41,491 bases of DNA from Candidatus Berkelbacteria bacterium. GTDB taxonomy: Bacteria > Patescibacteriota > UBA1384 > DTJR01. The notes under the pieces were generated by a model, which worked only from the letters and a program-made list of their open reading frames with translations, searched no databases and was not told where the DNA came from. The DNA lies in contig JAOUGE010000008.1 in assembly GCA_029865605.1 (NCBI GenBank), positions 1 to 41,491 on the forward strand, in the 5' to 3' direction. Shown here piece after piece: positions 7,636 through 15,155 of the stretch. Every line of letters begins with the position of its first letter. Positions within the stretch are counted from its first letter, which is position 1. Position numbers and translations under genes: made by a program.

Positions 7636-7854
7636 ATGGATAGCGAGTTTTGGGCTTATAGCGCGGGGGTAACGGCGCTGATCATTGTGTTGGTGGTTTG
7701 GTCTGCCGTTTGGAAAGCGATTGCTCTGTGGAAAGCGGCGCGAAACAGTCATTTGGCTTGGTATATAGTGATGCTTATCTTTAATACGGCTGGGATTTTG
7801 GAAATAATCTATATTTTCGCTTTTAGCAAGGCTGCTGGTAGGGCTGAGAAATAG
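7636..7854 (+). CDS. Small membrane protein, DUF5652-like
   Basis: 72 aa from the ATG at 7636, preceded by a GGGGAGG ribosome site. Two hydrophobic helices (about 8-27 and 39-61) flank a short basic stretch with WKAIALWKAARN, and the protein ends NTAGILEIIYIFAFSK. This pattern (aromatic N-terminus, ALWKAA, NTxGILEIIYI) matches my recollection of DUF5652, a small uncharacterised membrane family common in Patescibacteria. It follows xth by 32 nt. Function unknown. Confidence 0.75.
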   Translation: MDSEFWAYSAGVTALIIVLVVWSAVWKAIALWKAARNSHLAWYIVMLIFNTAGILEIIYIFAFSKAAGRAEK

Positions 7855-7869
7855 AGCTAGAATGGGACG

Positions 7870-7901
7870 AGGCCGGTATTTGCGTTGAGCAAAGCCGGCC
7901 T
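7870..7901 (-). terminator. Hairpin 3' of tRNA-Asn
   Basis: AGGCCGG (7870-7876) pairs with CCGGCCT (7895-7901), with further TTTGC/GCAAA pairing inside. It lies 6 nt beyond the encoded CCA of tRNA-Asn on the minus strand and 16 nt past the convergent DUF5652-like gene. There is no clear U-tract, so it could equally be a processing structure. Confidence 0.45.
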
Positions 7902-7906
7902 GGGAG

Positions 7907-7981
7907 TGGTGCGCCCGGAGGGACTTGAACCCTCAACACAAGACTTAACAGGACTTTGCTCTACCATTGAGCTACGGGCGC
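7907..7981 (-). tRNA. tRNA-Asn (GTT), CCA encoded
   Basis: 75 nt on the minus strand. Acceptor GCGCCCG/CGGGCGC, D-arm GCTC/GAGC, anticodon loop CTGTTAA giving GTT, T-arm GAGGG-TTCAAGT-CCCTC, discriminator A and encoded CCA. The anticodon stem AAGTC/GTCTT has one T-T mismatch. A strong promoter lies immediately upstream. Confidence 0.93.
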
Positions 7982-7991
7982 ACAAAAAATC

Positions 7992-8020
7992 ATTTTAGAT
8001 CTATGACCTTGAAATGTCAA
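7992..8020 (-). promoter_or_regulatory. Promoter of tRNA-Asn
   Basis: Minus strand: consensus TTGACA (8015-8020), a 17-nt spacer and TAAAAT (7992-7997), ending 10 nt before the tRNA 5' end. It overlaps the opposite-facing mnmA promoter, so the two probably compete. Confidence 0.75.
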
Positions 8021-8037
8021 GCTTTTTGTCATAGAAT
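8009..8037 (+). promoter_or_regulatory. Promoter of mnmA, leaderless geometry
   Basis: TTGAAA (8009-8014), a 17-nt spacer and TAGAAT (8032-8037). Only 9 nt separate the -10 box from the mnmA ATG and there is no Shine-Dalgarno sequence, so the mRNA would have about 0-3 nt of leader. Confidence 0.7.
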
Positions 8038-8046
8038 TTATAGATT

Positions 8047-9162
8047 ATGAGAGAAAGGGCGATAAAGGTAGTTGTTGGGATGTCCGGCGGGGTGGATTCC
8101 TCGGTGGCTTTGTATTTGCTTAAAGAGCAAGGCTATGAGCCGGTCGGAGTATCTTTAAAATATGATGTTTGGAAAGACCCACGAAACGAATGTCGGGAGA
8201 ACGTTTGTTGCACAAAAGAATCGTTTACCATCGCCAAAAAAATTTGTAAGCAGCTCGGTATTAAGCATTACATAGTTGATATTTCAAAAGAATTTAGATG
8301 TCAGGTAATTGATTATTTTATTCGCGAGTATAAAAACAGTCGCACGCCGAGCCCCTGTGTTCTCTGTAATCTTAATGTAAAGTTTAAGGCCTTGATTGGT
8401 TTTGCGGACGAGATTGGGGCAAAATATATTGCTACCGGGCACTATGCGCGCATTCGCGCAGTTAAGAGTTCAAAGTTAAAAGCCGAGAGTTTTGAACTTC
8501 TAAGAGCGAAAGACAAAAATAAAGATCAAACATATTCACTCTGTTTTCTTAACCAAGCCATTTTATCGAGAGCAATTTTTCCGTTAGGAGAGTTAACCAA
8601 GGAGGAGGTTTATAAAATCGCTAGAGGGCGGGAAGGATTCGAAGTTTTCGGAAAACGAAAGCAAAGCCAGGATTTTTGTTTTGTTTCCGGCAAAAGTTTG
8701 AATTTAATGCTTGAGAAAGAGATCGGTGCCAAGCGTGGAGAAATTGTTAACGAGGGGGGTAAGGTTTTGGGCGAGCATAAAGGGCTTCACTTTTATACCA
8801 TTGGTCAAAGAAAGGGAATTGATTTAGCGGGCGGCCCCTATTTTGTGATTGAGAAGAATAAAAATACAAACGAGCTCGTGGTATCAGCGGATGCAAAATT
8901 TAACGCCAGGAAAAAAGCCAGCATTTTCCCGGTTCGATTTATTTCTGGTTCCGGACCATCAGAACCGATCAAAGTTGTGGCAAAACTGCGGTCAACGGCG
9001 AAACCTGCTAGCGCTAAGCTCGTACAAGCTAAACACGGTTATATCTTGGAGTTTGATAAGCCGCAAATGGCAGTTACCCCGGGGCAGATAGCGGTTTTTT
9101 ATGATGCCTCTGGCGGGGCAGGTTTTAGTGAGATTTGCCTTGGTGGGGGAGTAATTAATTAG
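8047..9162 (+). CDS. mnmA: tRNA-specific 2-thiouridylase MnmA
   Basis: 371 aa. The N-terminal PP-loop SGGVDSS (13-19) binds ATP. PSPCVLCN supplies catalytic Cys104, and QDFCFV supplies the second catalytic cysteine, Cys211. Also present are TGHYARI and the C-terminal barrel motif HFYTIGQRKGI. MnmA inserts sulphur at U34 of tRNA-Lys, -Glu and -Gln. The length is normal. It is transcribed away from tRNA-Asn from an overlapping promoter. Extra cysteines at NECRENVCC (48-55) are seen in some family members. Confidence 0.95.
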   Translation: MRERAIKVVVGMSGGVDSSVALYLLKEQGYEPVGVSLKYDVWKDPRNECRENVCCTKESFTIAKKICKQLGIKHYIVDISKEFRCQVIDYFIREYKNSRTPSPCVLCNLNVKFKALIGFADEIGAKYIATGHYARIRAVKSSKLKAESFELLRAKDKNKDQTYSLCFLNQAILSRAIFPLGELTKEEVYKIARGREGFEVFGKRKQSQDFCFVSGKSLNLMLEKEIGAKRGEIVNEGGKVLGEHKGLHFYTIGQRKGIDLAGGPYFVIEKNKNTNELVVSADAKFNARKKASIFPVRFISGSGPSEPIKVVAKLRSTAKPASAKLVQAKHGYILEFDKPQMAVTPGQIAVFYDASGGAGFSEICLGGGVIN

Positions 9163-9166
9163 ATCT

Positions 9167-9299
9167 CCAGGTAGTGAAAATTTGATATTTTTTGCAAAAT
9201 TGGTTTAACGTTTTTACTCTAACTAACAAATTATCTGGAAACTGCTTTAGCCCGGGCGAAATAAAGCAAAGCGTTAGCGATCGAATTTCTACTACCTGG
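9167..9299. mobile_element. MITE-like element C (133 bp)
   Basis: Bounded by 20-bp terminal inverted repeats: CCAGGTAGTGAAAATTTGAT (9167-9186) and ATCGAATTTCTACTACCTGG (9280-9299). The left end is identical to the right end (reverse complement) of element D at 18092-18227, and the right end differs from D's left end at one base, so the two are homologous insertions in opposite orientation. No coding capacity and no transposase nearby. It separates the convergent mnmA and the 9304-10347 gene. Confidence 0.8.
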
Positions 9300-9303
9300 T
9301 TCT

Positions 9304-10347
9304 CTATTTTTTCTTGACGTAGATTTTGATGCCCTTTGCCTGGCCGCTCTTTGTCATTTCGAATTCTTTCTTGATAGCCATGTACTTTGGGTGTAAGACC
9401 TGAAATCTATATCTGCCGGGTACAAGGACAGGGTAAAATCGTCCGAATTGGTCTGTAATATAAGTTCGAAGAATTCTGTTGTGATTATCTACTAATCTTA
9501 CTATTGCCTGATAAATAGGTTTTTTGGTTGTTGCATCAAACGTCTCGCACCAACTCGATTTTTTTCTGGTGATAATGAATTCCCAGACCCAAATCAGAGC
9601 ATAAGCAAAAACGAAAATCGTGTTGAGCGTGCTCGGCTGCCTATAAAATGTATAAAGCGCGGAAAGAGTACCTATTATCATAAGCGGGATTCTGACTCTT
9701 TCCAAAAAACGGTTAAGTCTGACGATAAGGGGAGTTTTAGTCGAAAACTGGGGATCAAGGGGGATATTGGCCGAAACTACTTCTGCACCCTTGCTTCCTA
9801 TAATTTCTCCGTGATAGATGCGATCAAATGGCGGGTCTTCTTTTCCGGGGATTAATTTTGAAGGGAAAGCAAAGCTATTTTTTCTGGCCTTAATGTAGAA
9901 TTCTCCTTCATTGACAATAAAGCCAAACTGTCCCGATTTGTTGGTTACTTGTCTTTCCCTAACCTTATTAGTTCTTTTATCGAATATCTCAACAATAGCT
10001 CCAATGACTGGTTCTTTGTTGACTGAATTGTAAACCGTTCCGAAGAACCTCTTTTTCCTTTTAGCAAAAAGGAAAGGGAAGAGATTCGAGGTGCTTGCGG
10101 TACCAGAGAGAATATAGCTGACAGCAGGAATGGCAGTTTGGCCGATGATGCTCGCGACTGCTAGCGGAGGAGCTGATTTCGAAACAACCGACAGAGTATC
10201 GGGGATAATTTTATCAACAAGGATATCGCTGGGAACGTCTGGAATTACGGTATAAGCCTTTGTCTGAGCAAAAACTTTTGCTGCTTTGACTAAAACCAAA
10301 GCAATAAGTGTTAATATATAGGCAATCAGAGAATAATTTTTTTTCAT
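9304..10347 (-). CDS. Membrane protein with two carboxypeptidase regulatory-like domains
   Basis: 347 aa. A signal or anchor helix (about 7-27) leads to a linker with a weakly hydrophobic stretch (about 60-82), then a basic KRKKR segment. Residues of about 98-200 form a beta-sandwich domain (GTVYNSVNKEPVIGAIVEIFD, then TNKSGQFGF), followed by two transmembrane helices (about 216-234 and 241-260). Residues of about 266-345 are a second such domain (DATTKKPIYQAIVRLVD, TDQFGRFYPVL). These resemble CarboxypepD_reg/Cna-B-like modules, which act in adhesion or as stalks. Topology is ambiguous. It is divergent from the GT-C gene with only 22 bp between starts. Confidence 0.65.
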   Translation of the reverse strand: MKKNYSLIAYILTLIALVLVKAAKVFAQTKAYTVIPDVPSDILVDKIIPDTLSVVSKSAPPLAVASIIGQTAIPAVSYILSGTASTSNLFPFLFAKRKKRFFGTVYNSVNKEPVIGAIVEIFDKRTNKVRERQVTNKSGQFGFIVNEGEFYIKARKNSFAFPSKLIPGKEDPPFDRIYHGEIIGSKGAEVVSANIPLDPQFSTKTPLIVRLNRFLERVRIPLMIIGTLSALYTFYRQPSTLNTIFVFAYALIWVWEFIITRKKSSWCETFDATTKKPIYQAIVRLVDNHNRILRTYITDQFGRFYPVLVPGRYRFQVLHPKYMAIKKEFEMTKSGQAKGIKIYVKKK

Positions 10348-10369
10348 GGTCTTTATACTATTTTAGACG

Positions 10370-11713
10370 ATGAACGCTCCAAATAAAAGACGGCTAATCT
10401 ATCTTGCGGTTCTTTTAGCCATTATTTCTCTTTCTGCCACCTTGAGAATTGAGAATTGGTCGGACTTTTTGATTTATCCCGATTCCTATCGCTATTTGCT
10501 GGCGGCCAAGGATCAATTAGTGGTTTTCGACAAGCCTCTTTTCGTTTATTTAATTAAATTGGTCGGACTAGCGACGGGAAACCTCGAACTTAGCGGGCAT
10601 CTTATTGTCATTTGCGTTTCATTAGCTTCGATCCCTCTGCTTTATTTTGCGTTAAGTAAGTATTTCGGGCGAAGAATCGCTCTTATTTCTTGTTTCCTCT
10701 TTGGTATTTCATTCTCCCATATTGTTTGGTCGGGATATATTATGCCTGACGCCTTAGCGGTATTTTTGTATATTATCTCACTCTTCTTTTTGCTTGAATA
10801 TCCTCTAATCTGCGGTTTTTTTCTTCTTTTAGCCGTGTTAGTACGGCCGGAATATATCCTCCTTTTTGTTCCGGCAGCGTTTTTTTATCTTCTTAAAAAG
10901 AAGGGGAGAAGAATTCTTGGCCTTTTGCCCGGTATATCTTTATCGGTTTTGTTCATGGTTTTGAGCAAACCGGATTTATCTACAGTCTTCATTCTAAAAC
11001 CAGGCTCTGCCGAGTTTATTTATAATTTTTTAAGCGGAGATTTTTTGATCATTTTTTTGGGGCTCTTGGGTATGTTTTATCTTTATAAAAAAGAGAAGGA
11101 TTGGTTGTTGTATTTTTTGTCGAGCTTAATCCTGCTTGTTTTGATCTATCAGATAACCTCGCCTTCTAATTGGCGCTACGGAACCCATCTTTTAGTTGGA
11201 CTTTCTGTGCCAGCGGCTTTTTTTATTAACAGGTTGGTAGAAGGATTTCCCCAAAAGGGAATTTTCCGCTTGGGGATGATATTGATTTTAGTGGCTGTGG
11301 TAGGGCAGATAGTTTTTAGTTTTCGGGGCATAAGATCGAATCACCCCGAATTAAGTTACGAAACCGTTTCTGCTTCAAAAATAAAAACTCTTGTTCAGTT
11401 GCCGGATCTTCTGATACTATCTTACTATAATGAGGCCTATGCCTGGCATCTGGATAAAAAAGCCATAAGTTTTGACGAGGTTTCTTGCCAAGAAGAAATA
11501 ATTCTAATTGAGGATCAGCCGACACGGGATTTTTCCTCTTTGGAGCTCCAAGAATTAAAGGATGGCTATGAGTTAACCGAGCTGGGGAGTTTTTGGGTTA
11601 ATCAGGGTTACTTTTATAAAAATAAGATATACCTTGAAAAAGCACCAGTCGTCCTGTATCTTGCTAAAAGAGAAGATGGGGAGAAAACTAGTTGTAATAA
11701 TTCCGGCTTATGA
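10370..11713 (+). CDS. GT-C membrane glycosyltransferase (PMT/ArnT-like)
   Basis: 447 aa, about ten hydrophobic helices between residues 8 and 320, then a soluble C-terminal domain of about 110 aa. The first extracytoplasmic loop carries IYPDSYRYLLAAK, the position of the catalytic acidic residue in GT39/GT83-type enzymes, and SGYIMPDALAVFLYIISLFF is the usual second signature region. Such enzymes use polyprenyl-phosphate sugars. The DPM1-like gene immediately downstream, overlapping by 38 nt, could supply that donor. A TATACT box (10354-10359) ends 10 nt before the ATG. Confidence 0.75.
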   Translation: MNAPNKRRLIYLAVLLAIISLSATLRIENWSDFLIYPDSYRYLLAAKDQLVVFDKPLFVYLIKLVGLATGNLELSGHLIVICVSLASIPLLYFALSKYFGRRIALISCFLFGISFSHIVWSGYIMPDALAVFLYIISLFFLLEYPLICGFFLLLAVLVRPEYILLFVPAAFFYLLKKKGRRILGLLPGISLSVLFMVLSKPDLSTVFILKPGSAEFIYNFLSGDFLIIFLGLLGMFYLYKKEKDWLLYFLSSLILLVLIYQITSPSNWRYGTHLLVGLSVPAAFFINRLVEGFPQKGIFRLGMILILVAVVGQIVFSFRGIRSNHPELSYETVSASKIKTLVQLPDLLILSYYNEAYAWHLDKKAISFDEVSCQEEIILIEDQPTRDFSSLELQELKDGYELTELGSFWVNQGYFYKNKIYLEKAPVVLYLAKREDGEKTSCNNSGL

Positions 11714-12647
11714 TGAAGAGGGTACGGTTGCCCGGGTGGTTTCTGGTGTACCAAAAAAATTGTCCGGAATAGCAAAAATCGAGAACTATGTAATTGATGA
11801 CGGCTCAAAAGACAAAACTGCTCTGTTTGCTGCGGGGGCAGGCGCTAAGGTGATAAGTCACCTTAAGAACAAAGGTCTCGGAATGACTTTTGCCGAAGGA
11901 ATTAATTTGGCTTTAGCAAGGGGCGCGGACATTGTCGTTAACGTTGACGCCGACAACCAATGGCCGCCAGCTCAGATGGAAAAAATCATCTCACCAATTA
12001 TTAAAGGTGATGCCGAAGTAGTGTTAGGTTCTCGGTTTATGGGAAGAAAAATGAGCTTTTATTTGCCTTGGGCCAAAAGGTTCGGCAACAAGGTCTTGGC
12101 AATTCTGGTTAGTTTTTTGATTGGCCAAAGACTGTATGACGTAACTTGCGGCTTCAGAGCTTTTTCGAGAGAAGCAGCCCTAAATCTGAACTTGATGGAG
12201 AATTTTACTTATACTCAAGAGTCAATTCTCACTCTTGCCCAAAAGGGCTATAAAATTATGGAGGTGCCGATTTTCGGGCAGGAGAGAAAATGGGGTAAGA
12301 CAAAGATTGCTGAGAGTCTTTTTCACTACGGAGTGAGAGCTTCTCTGGTTTTTATACGGGGCCTGCGAGATCGAAGTTCCTTGAAATTTTTTGGCTTCCC
12401 AGGATTGGTGCTCTTATGTCTTGGGTTTATCGGCCTTTTGTTTATTCTTATTTATTATCTTGTGCTAGGCCACGTTGTGCCATTTCGTTCAGTTTTGACG
12501 GCTTCAGTAGTCTTGTTTATTACAGGTTCTATAGTTGTCATTTTTGCTTTGCTTGCAGATCTTCAATCGCAAATCAGGAGAAACCAGGAAAGGATAATCT
12601 TTCTTTTAAAAAAAGAAATTTACGGTAAGGGAAAGCTTGAGATATGA
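11676..12647 (+). CDS. Polyprenyl-phosphate glycosyltransferase (DPM1/DPMS-like GT2)
   Basis: 323 aa from the ATG at 11676. GT2 fold: VVIPAYDEEGTV at the N-terminus, YVIDDGSKDKT, NVDADNQWPP as the metal-binding DxD, GSRFMGRKM, and CGFRAFSREA near residue 155. The C-terminus has two transmembrane helices (about 240-262 and 275-297), as in membrane-anchored dolichyl-phosphate mannose synthases. It probably loads a sugar onto undecaprenyl phosphate for the flanking GT-C enzymes. An in-frame TTG at 11634 is a less likely start. Confidence 0.85.
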   Translation: MGRKLVVIIPAYDEEGTVARVVSGVPKKLSGIAKIENYVIDDGSKDKTALFAAGAGAKVISHLKNKGLGMTFAEGINLALARGADIVVNVDADNQWPPAQMEKIISPIIKGDAEVVLGSRFMGRKMSFYLPWAKRFGNKVLAILVSFLIGQRLYDVTCGFRAFSREAALNLNLMENFTYTQESILTLAQKGYKIMEVPIFGQERKWGKTKIAESLFHYGVRASLVFIRGLRDRSSLKFFGFPGLVLLCLGFIGLLFILIYYLVLGHVVPFRSVLTASVVLFITGSIVVIFALLADLQSQIRRNQERIIFLLKKEIYGKGKLEI

Positions 12648-13219
12648 CTGTGAAACGACCAACGGTTTTTAATTTTGCCTCAAGGGCCACCACCTGTAGA
12701 ATTCTTCCATCGATTAAAGACGGTGACAGGGTGCTTGACTTGGGTGCGGGCAAGTGTTTGAAGGGGTGGTATCTCAAGAAGAGTAAAAAGATTAAGTTAA
12801 CAAACCTTGATATTTATAGGGACAAGAACGCACTTCTGCCGGTTATTCTATACGACGGTCAAAAAGTTCCATTTTTGGCCGATAGCTTTGACGTGGTTTT
12901 GCTTTTGGGGGTTCTCCATCATGAGGAGGAAAGATCCCGGGAGGAAACCGTGAGAGAGGCCCGGCGAGTTAGCAGGAGAGCGATTTTGATTTTGGAAGAC
13001 ACGCCAAAGAACGGTTGGGAGAGACGCTGGAATAGGGTATGGGACAGGGTTTTAAACTGGCATAACAAAGATGCTGAATTCTATTCTTATTTCAGCCAAA
13101 AAAAATGGGAAGCTTGTTTTAGAAAATTGGGAATGAAGGTTAAACAAAAGAGGGAAGTCAGAAGTCCAGCTTCTTGGCTTAGTTTTTATACACGGACCCT
13201 TTATGTCTTGGAAAAATAA
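12644..13219 (+). CDS. SAM-dependent methyltransferase (class I)
   Basis: 191 aa. Motif I VLDLGAGKC (about 29-37) binds SAM, the acidic loop is NLDIY (about 53-57), and FDVVLLLGVLHHE (about 84-96) is the Methyltransf_11 post-motif. The C-terminal part is basic with many tryptophans. It overlaps the upstream gene by 4 nt (ATGA) and the next by 17 nt, so it is co-translated with the glycosyltransferases and likely modifies a sugar or lipid intermediate. The substrate cannot be read from the sequence. Confidence 0.8.
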   Translation: MTVKRPTVFNFASRATTCRILPSIKDGDRVLDLGAGKCLKGWYLKKSKKIKLTNLDIYRDKNALLPVILYDGQKVPFLADSFDVVLLLGVLHHEEERSREETVREARRVSRRAILILEDTPKNGWERRWNRVWDRVLNWHNKDAEFYSYFSQKKWEACFRKLGMKVKQKREVRSPASWLSFYTRTLYVLEK

Positions 13220-15152
13220 GATAGGCCCGAAGATACCTGTGACAATGGTCGGGACTCTACCGCCTTCTAGGGCGATCTCGACTTACTGCTATCCCCTTGC
13301 AAACTCGCTTTGCGAGACGGTTGATCTGGACTTTGTTGATTTTAAAAGAATCTACCCGGGTTTTTTACATCGGGGAAAACAACTTGAGGATAAAACTTTC
13401 GCCTTAAGCTATAGCTGCCTCTTTCAACAGAGAAAAATCCTGACTTATTATAATCCTTTTTCCTGGGTTAGTGCGGTCTACAGGGCAAAACCGTTAGTTC
13501 ATATCCAGTTCTGGAGCTGGCCGATTCTCCCTGTCTTATTGAGCATTGCTATATTGACAAAACTAACCAGAAGAAAGCTCCTAGTCACTGTCCATAATGT
13601 CTTGCCTCACGAAAAAGATTTTTTTAGATTCAGGATCTTTCATCCCCTCTGCCGCCCACTCCTCAATCTCTCCGACGGCTTAGTTTGCCACTCCGAGGCA
13701 AACAAAAAAGAACTTTTAAGATTATATAGATTTAAGCCGAGCAAAATTTCAGTTATTCCGCTAGGTACATTGGATTATTATAAGAAGTGGCATGGGACTG
13801 GGGCGATAAAGAAAGAGAGAGGGAAAAAGTACATTCTTTATTTTGGTTATATCAGGGATTATAAGGGCCTTGATGTTCTAATCGAAGCGATGGGGGAGAT
13901 TTGTAAGCTAAGGAGTGATCTAGTTTTAATTATCGCCGGGCAGCCTTGGGTAAGGTGGAAGCCTTTTCAGAATATCATCGATGAGTATAAGATGAATGCC
14001 AATATAAAACTTTTAACTAAATACATTCCGACCGACAAAGTCGCGACTGTGTTTTCTTCGGCTGATCTAGTAGTAATGCCTCACAAGCTTTTTGATGGTC
14101 AAAGCGGGGCAGCAACTTTGGCAGTGACTTTTGAAAAGCCGCTTGTTGTGACTGACGCCGGGGGGTTGCCCGACCTGGTTGTTGATAAGAGGGCTGTTGC
14201 CAAAGCTGGTTCGGTTGAGAGTCTTAAAAAATCCATCCTTTGGGCGATAGAAAATCTGGATCGTCTCAGGAAGGACTCAAGTCGGATAAAGGCCAAAAAT
14301 TCCTGGATCGAGGTCGGAAAACAAACATCTTTGCTATATCAAAATCTTCTCTGGGAAAACTTAAAAAATAGCCAGAAGCCGTGGAAGAGGAATTTACTCT
14401 CCCGTCTGAGATTTTTTTTGATTTGTTTTTGGCACTTTTCAAATTGGTGGGAGTTTATTTTTTCAAGACGGAAGCTCTACCCTAAGAATTTGAAATTACG
14501 GTCGGGCGTTAAATTATTGCTTCGCAACCGCATTGACTACGAGGTTGTCTGCGAGCTAATTATAAAAAGAGTATATTTCAAAAGTAATTTTAAACTCGGA
14601 AAAGGTAGTATTGTCGTTGATATTGGCGCTCACGAAGGGGTTTTTTCCTTATTTTGCGCCCAGTACTCAAATCGAGTTTATGCCTTCGAGCCAGATCCGG
14701 AAAACTACGCAACGTTCGAAAAAAATCTAGCCCTGAATTCTTCTCTCAAGGTTAAATTATATAATCTAGCAGTAGCATCGTCCTCGGGGAAGAAAAAATT
14801 TTATTCGAGGCTGGATAGGGTAAGTGGTGGGTTGGTCAGTTGGTTTAATCCTTTGAACTCAAGCACTAAAGTAATAGAAATAGATTCAATCAGCCTTGAA
14901 AATATTTTTAGAATTCTTGGGAATAGGAATATAGAAATTTTAAAGGTTGACTGTGAAGGGGCAGAATTCGAGATTTTTAGGAGTTTGCCCCCGAAATATT
15001 TGAAAAAAATAAATTCTATTGCCATTGAGATTCATGAAACAGCTGGCTCGGCCTTGCAGTTAGAAAAAAAACTGGTTGAAAGTGGATTTAAGATTGTTAA
15101 ATTTTTTCGCCCTACGATTTCGGAAAAAATTATTGTTGCCGAAAGAAAATGA
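13203..15152 (+). CDS. Fused GT4 glycosyltransferase - FkbM methyltransferase
   Basis: 649 aa. Residues of about 10-380 form a GT-B fold: VTMVGTLPPSRA at the N-terminus, VHNVLPHEKDF, FGYIRDYKGLDVLIEAM, and DGQSGAATLAVTFEKPLVVTDAGGLPDLV in the donor site. Residues of about 435-649 form an FkbM-type methyltransferase: IVVDIGAHEGVFSLFCAQ (SAM motif), AFEPDPENYATFEKNL, and ILKVDCEGAEFEIF, the characteristic family motif. One polypeptide would therefore transfer and O-methylate a sugar of a surface glycan. The two halves are joined by a basic, Trp-rich linker with no sign of a frameshift. Confidence 0.85.
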   Translation: MSWKNKIGPKIPVTMVGTLPPSRAISTYCYPLANSLCETVDLDFVDFKRIYPGFLHRGKQLEDKTFALSYSCLFQQRKILTYYNPFSWVSAVYRAKPLVHIQFWSWPILPVLLSIAILTKLTRRKLLVTVHNVLPHEKDFFRFRIFHPLCRPLLNLSDGLVCHSEANKKELLRLYRFKPSKISVIPLGTLDYYKKWHGTGAIKKERGKKYILYFGYIRDYKGLDVLIEAMGEICKLRSDLVLIIAGQPWVRWKPFQNIIDEYKMNANIKLLTKYIPTDKVATVFSSADLVVMPHKLFDGQSGAATLAVTFEKPLVVTDAGGLPDLVVDKRAVAKAGSVESLKKSILWAIENLDRLRKDSSRIKAKNSWIEVGKQTSLLYQNLLWENLKNSQKPWKRNLLSRLRFFLICFWHFSNWWEFIFSRRKLYPKNLKLRSGVKLLLRNRIDYEVVCELIIKRVYFKSNFKLGKGSIVVDIGAHEGVFSLFCAQYSNRVYAFEPDPENYATFEKNLALNSSLKVKLYNLAVASSSGKKKFYSRLDRVSGGLVSWFNPLNSSTKVIEIDSISLENIFRILGNRNIEILKVDCEGAEFEIFRSLPPKYLKKINSIAIEIHETAGSALQLEKKLVESGFKIVKFFRPTISEKIIVAERK

Positions 15153-15155
15153 GCT

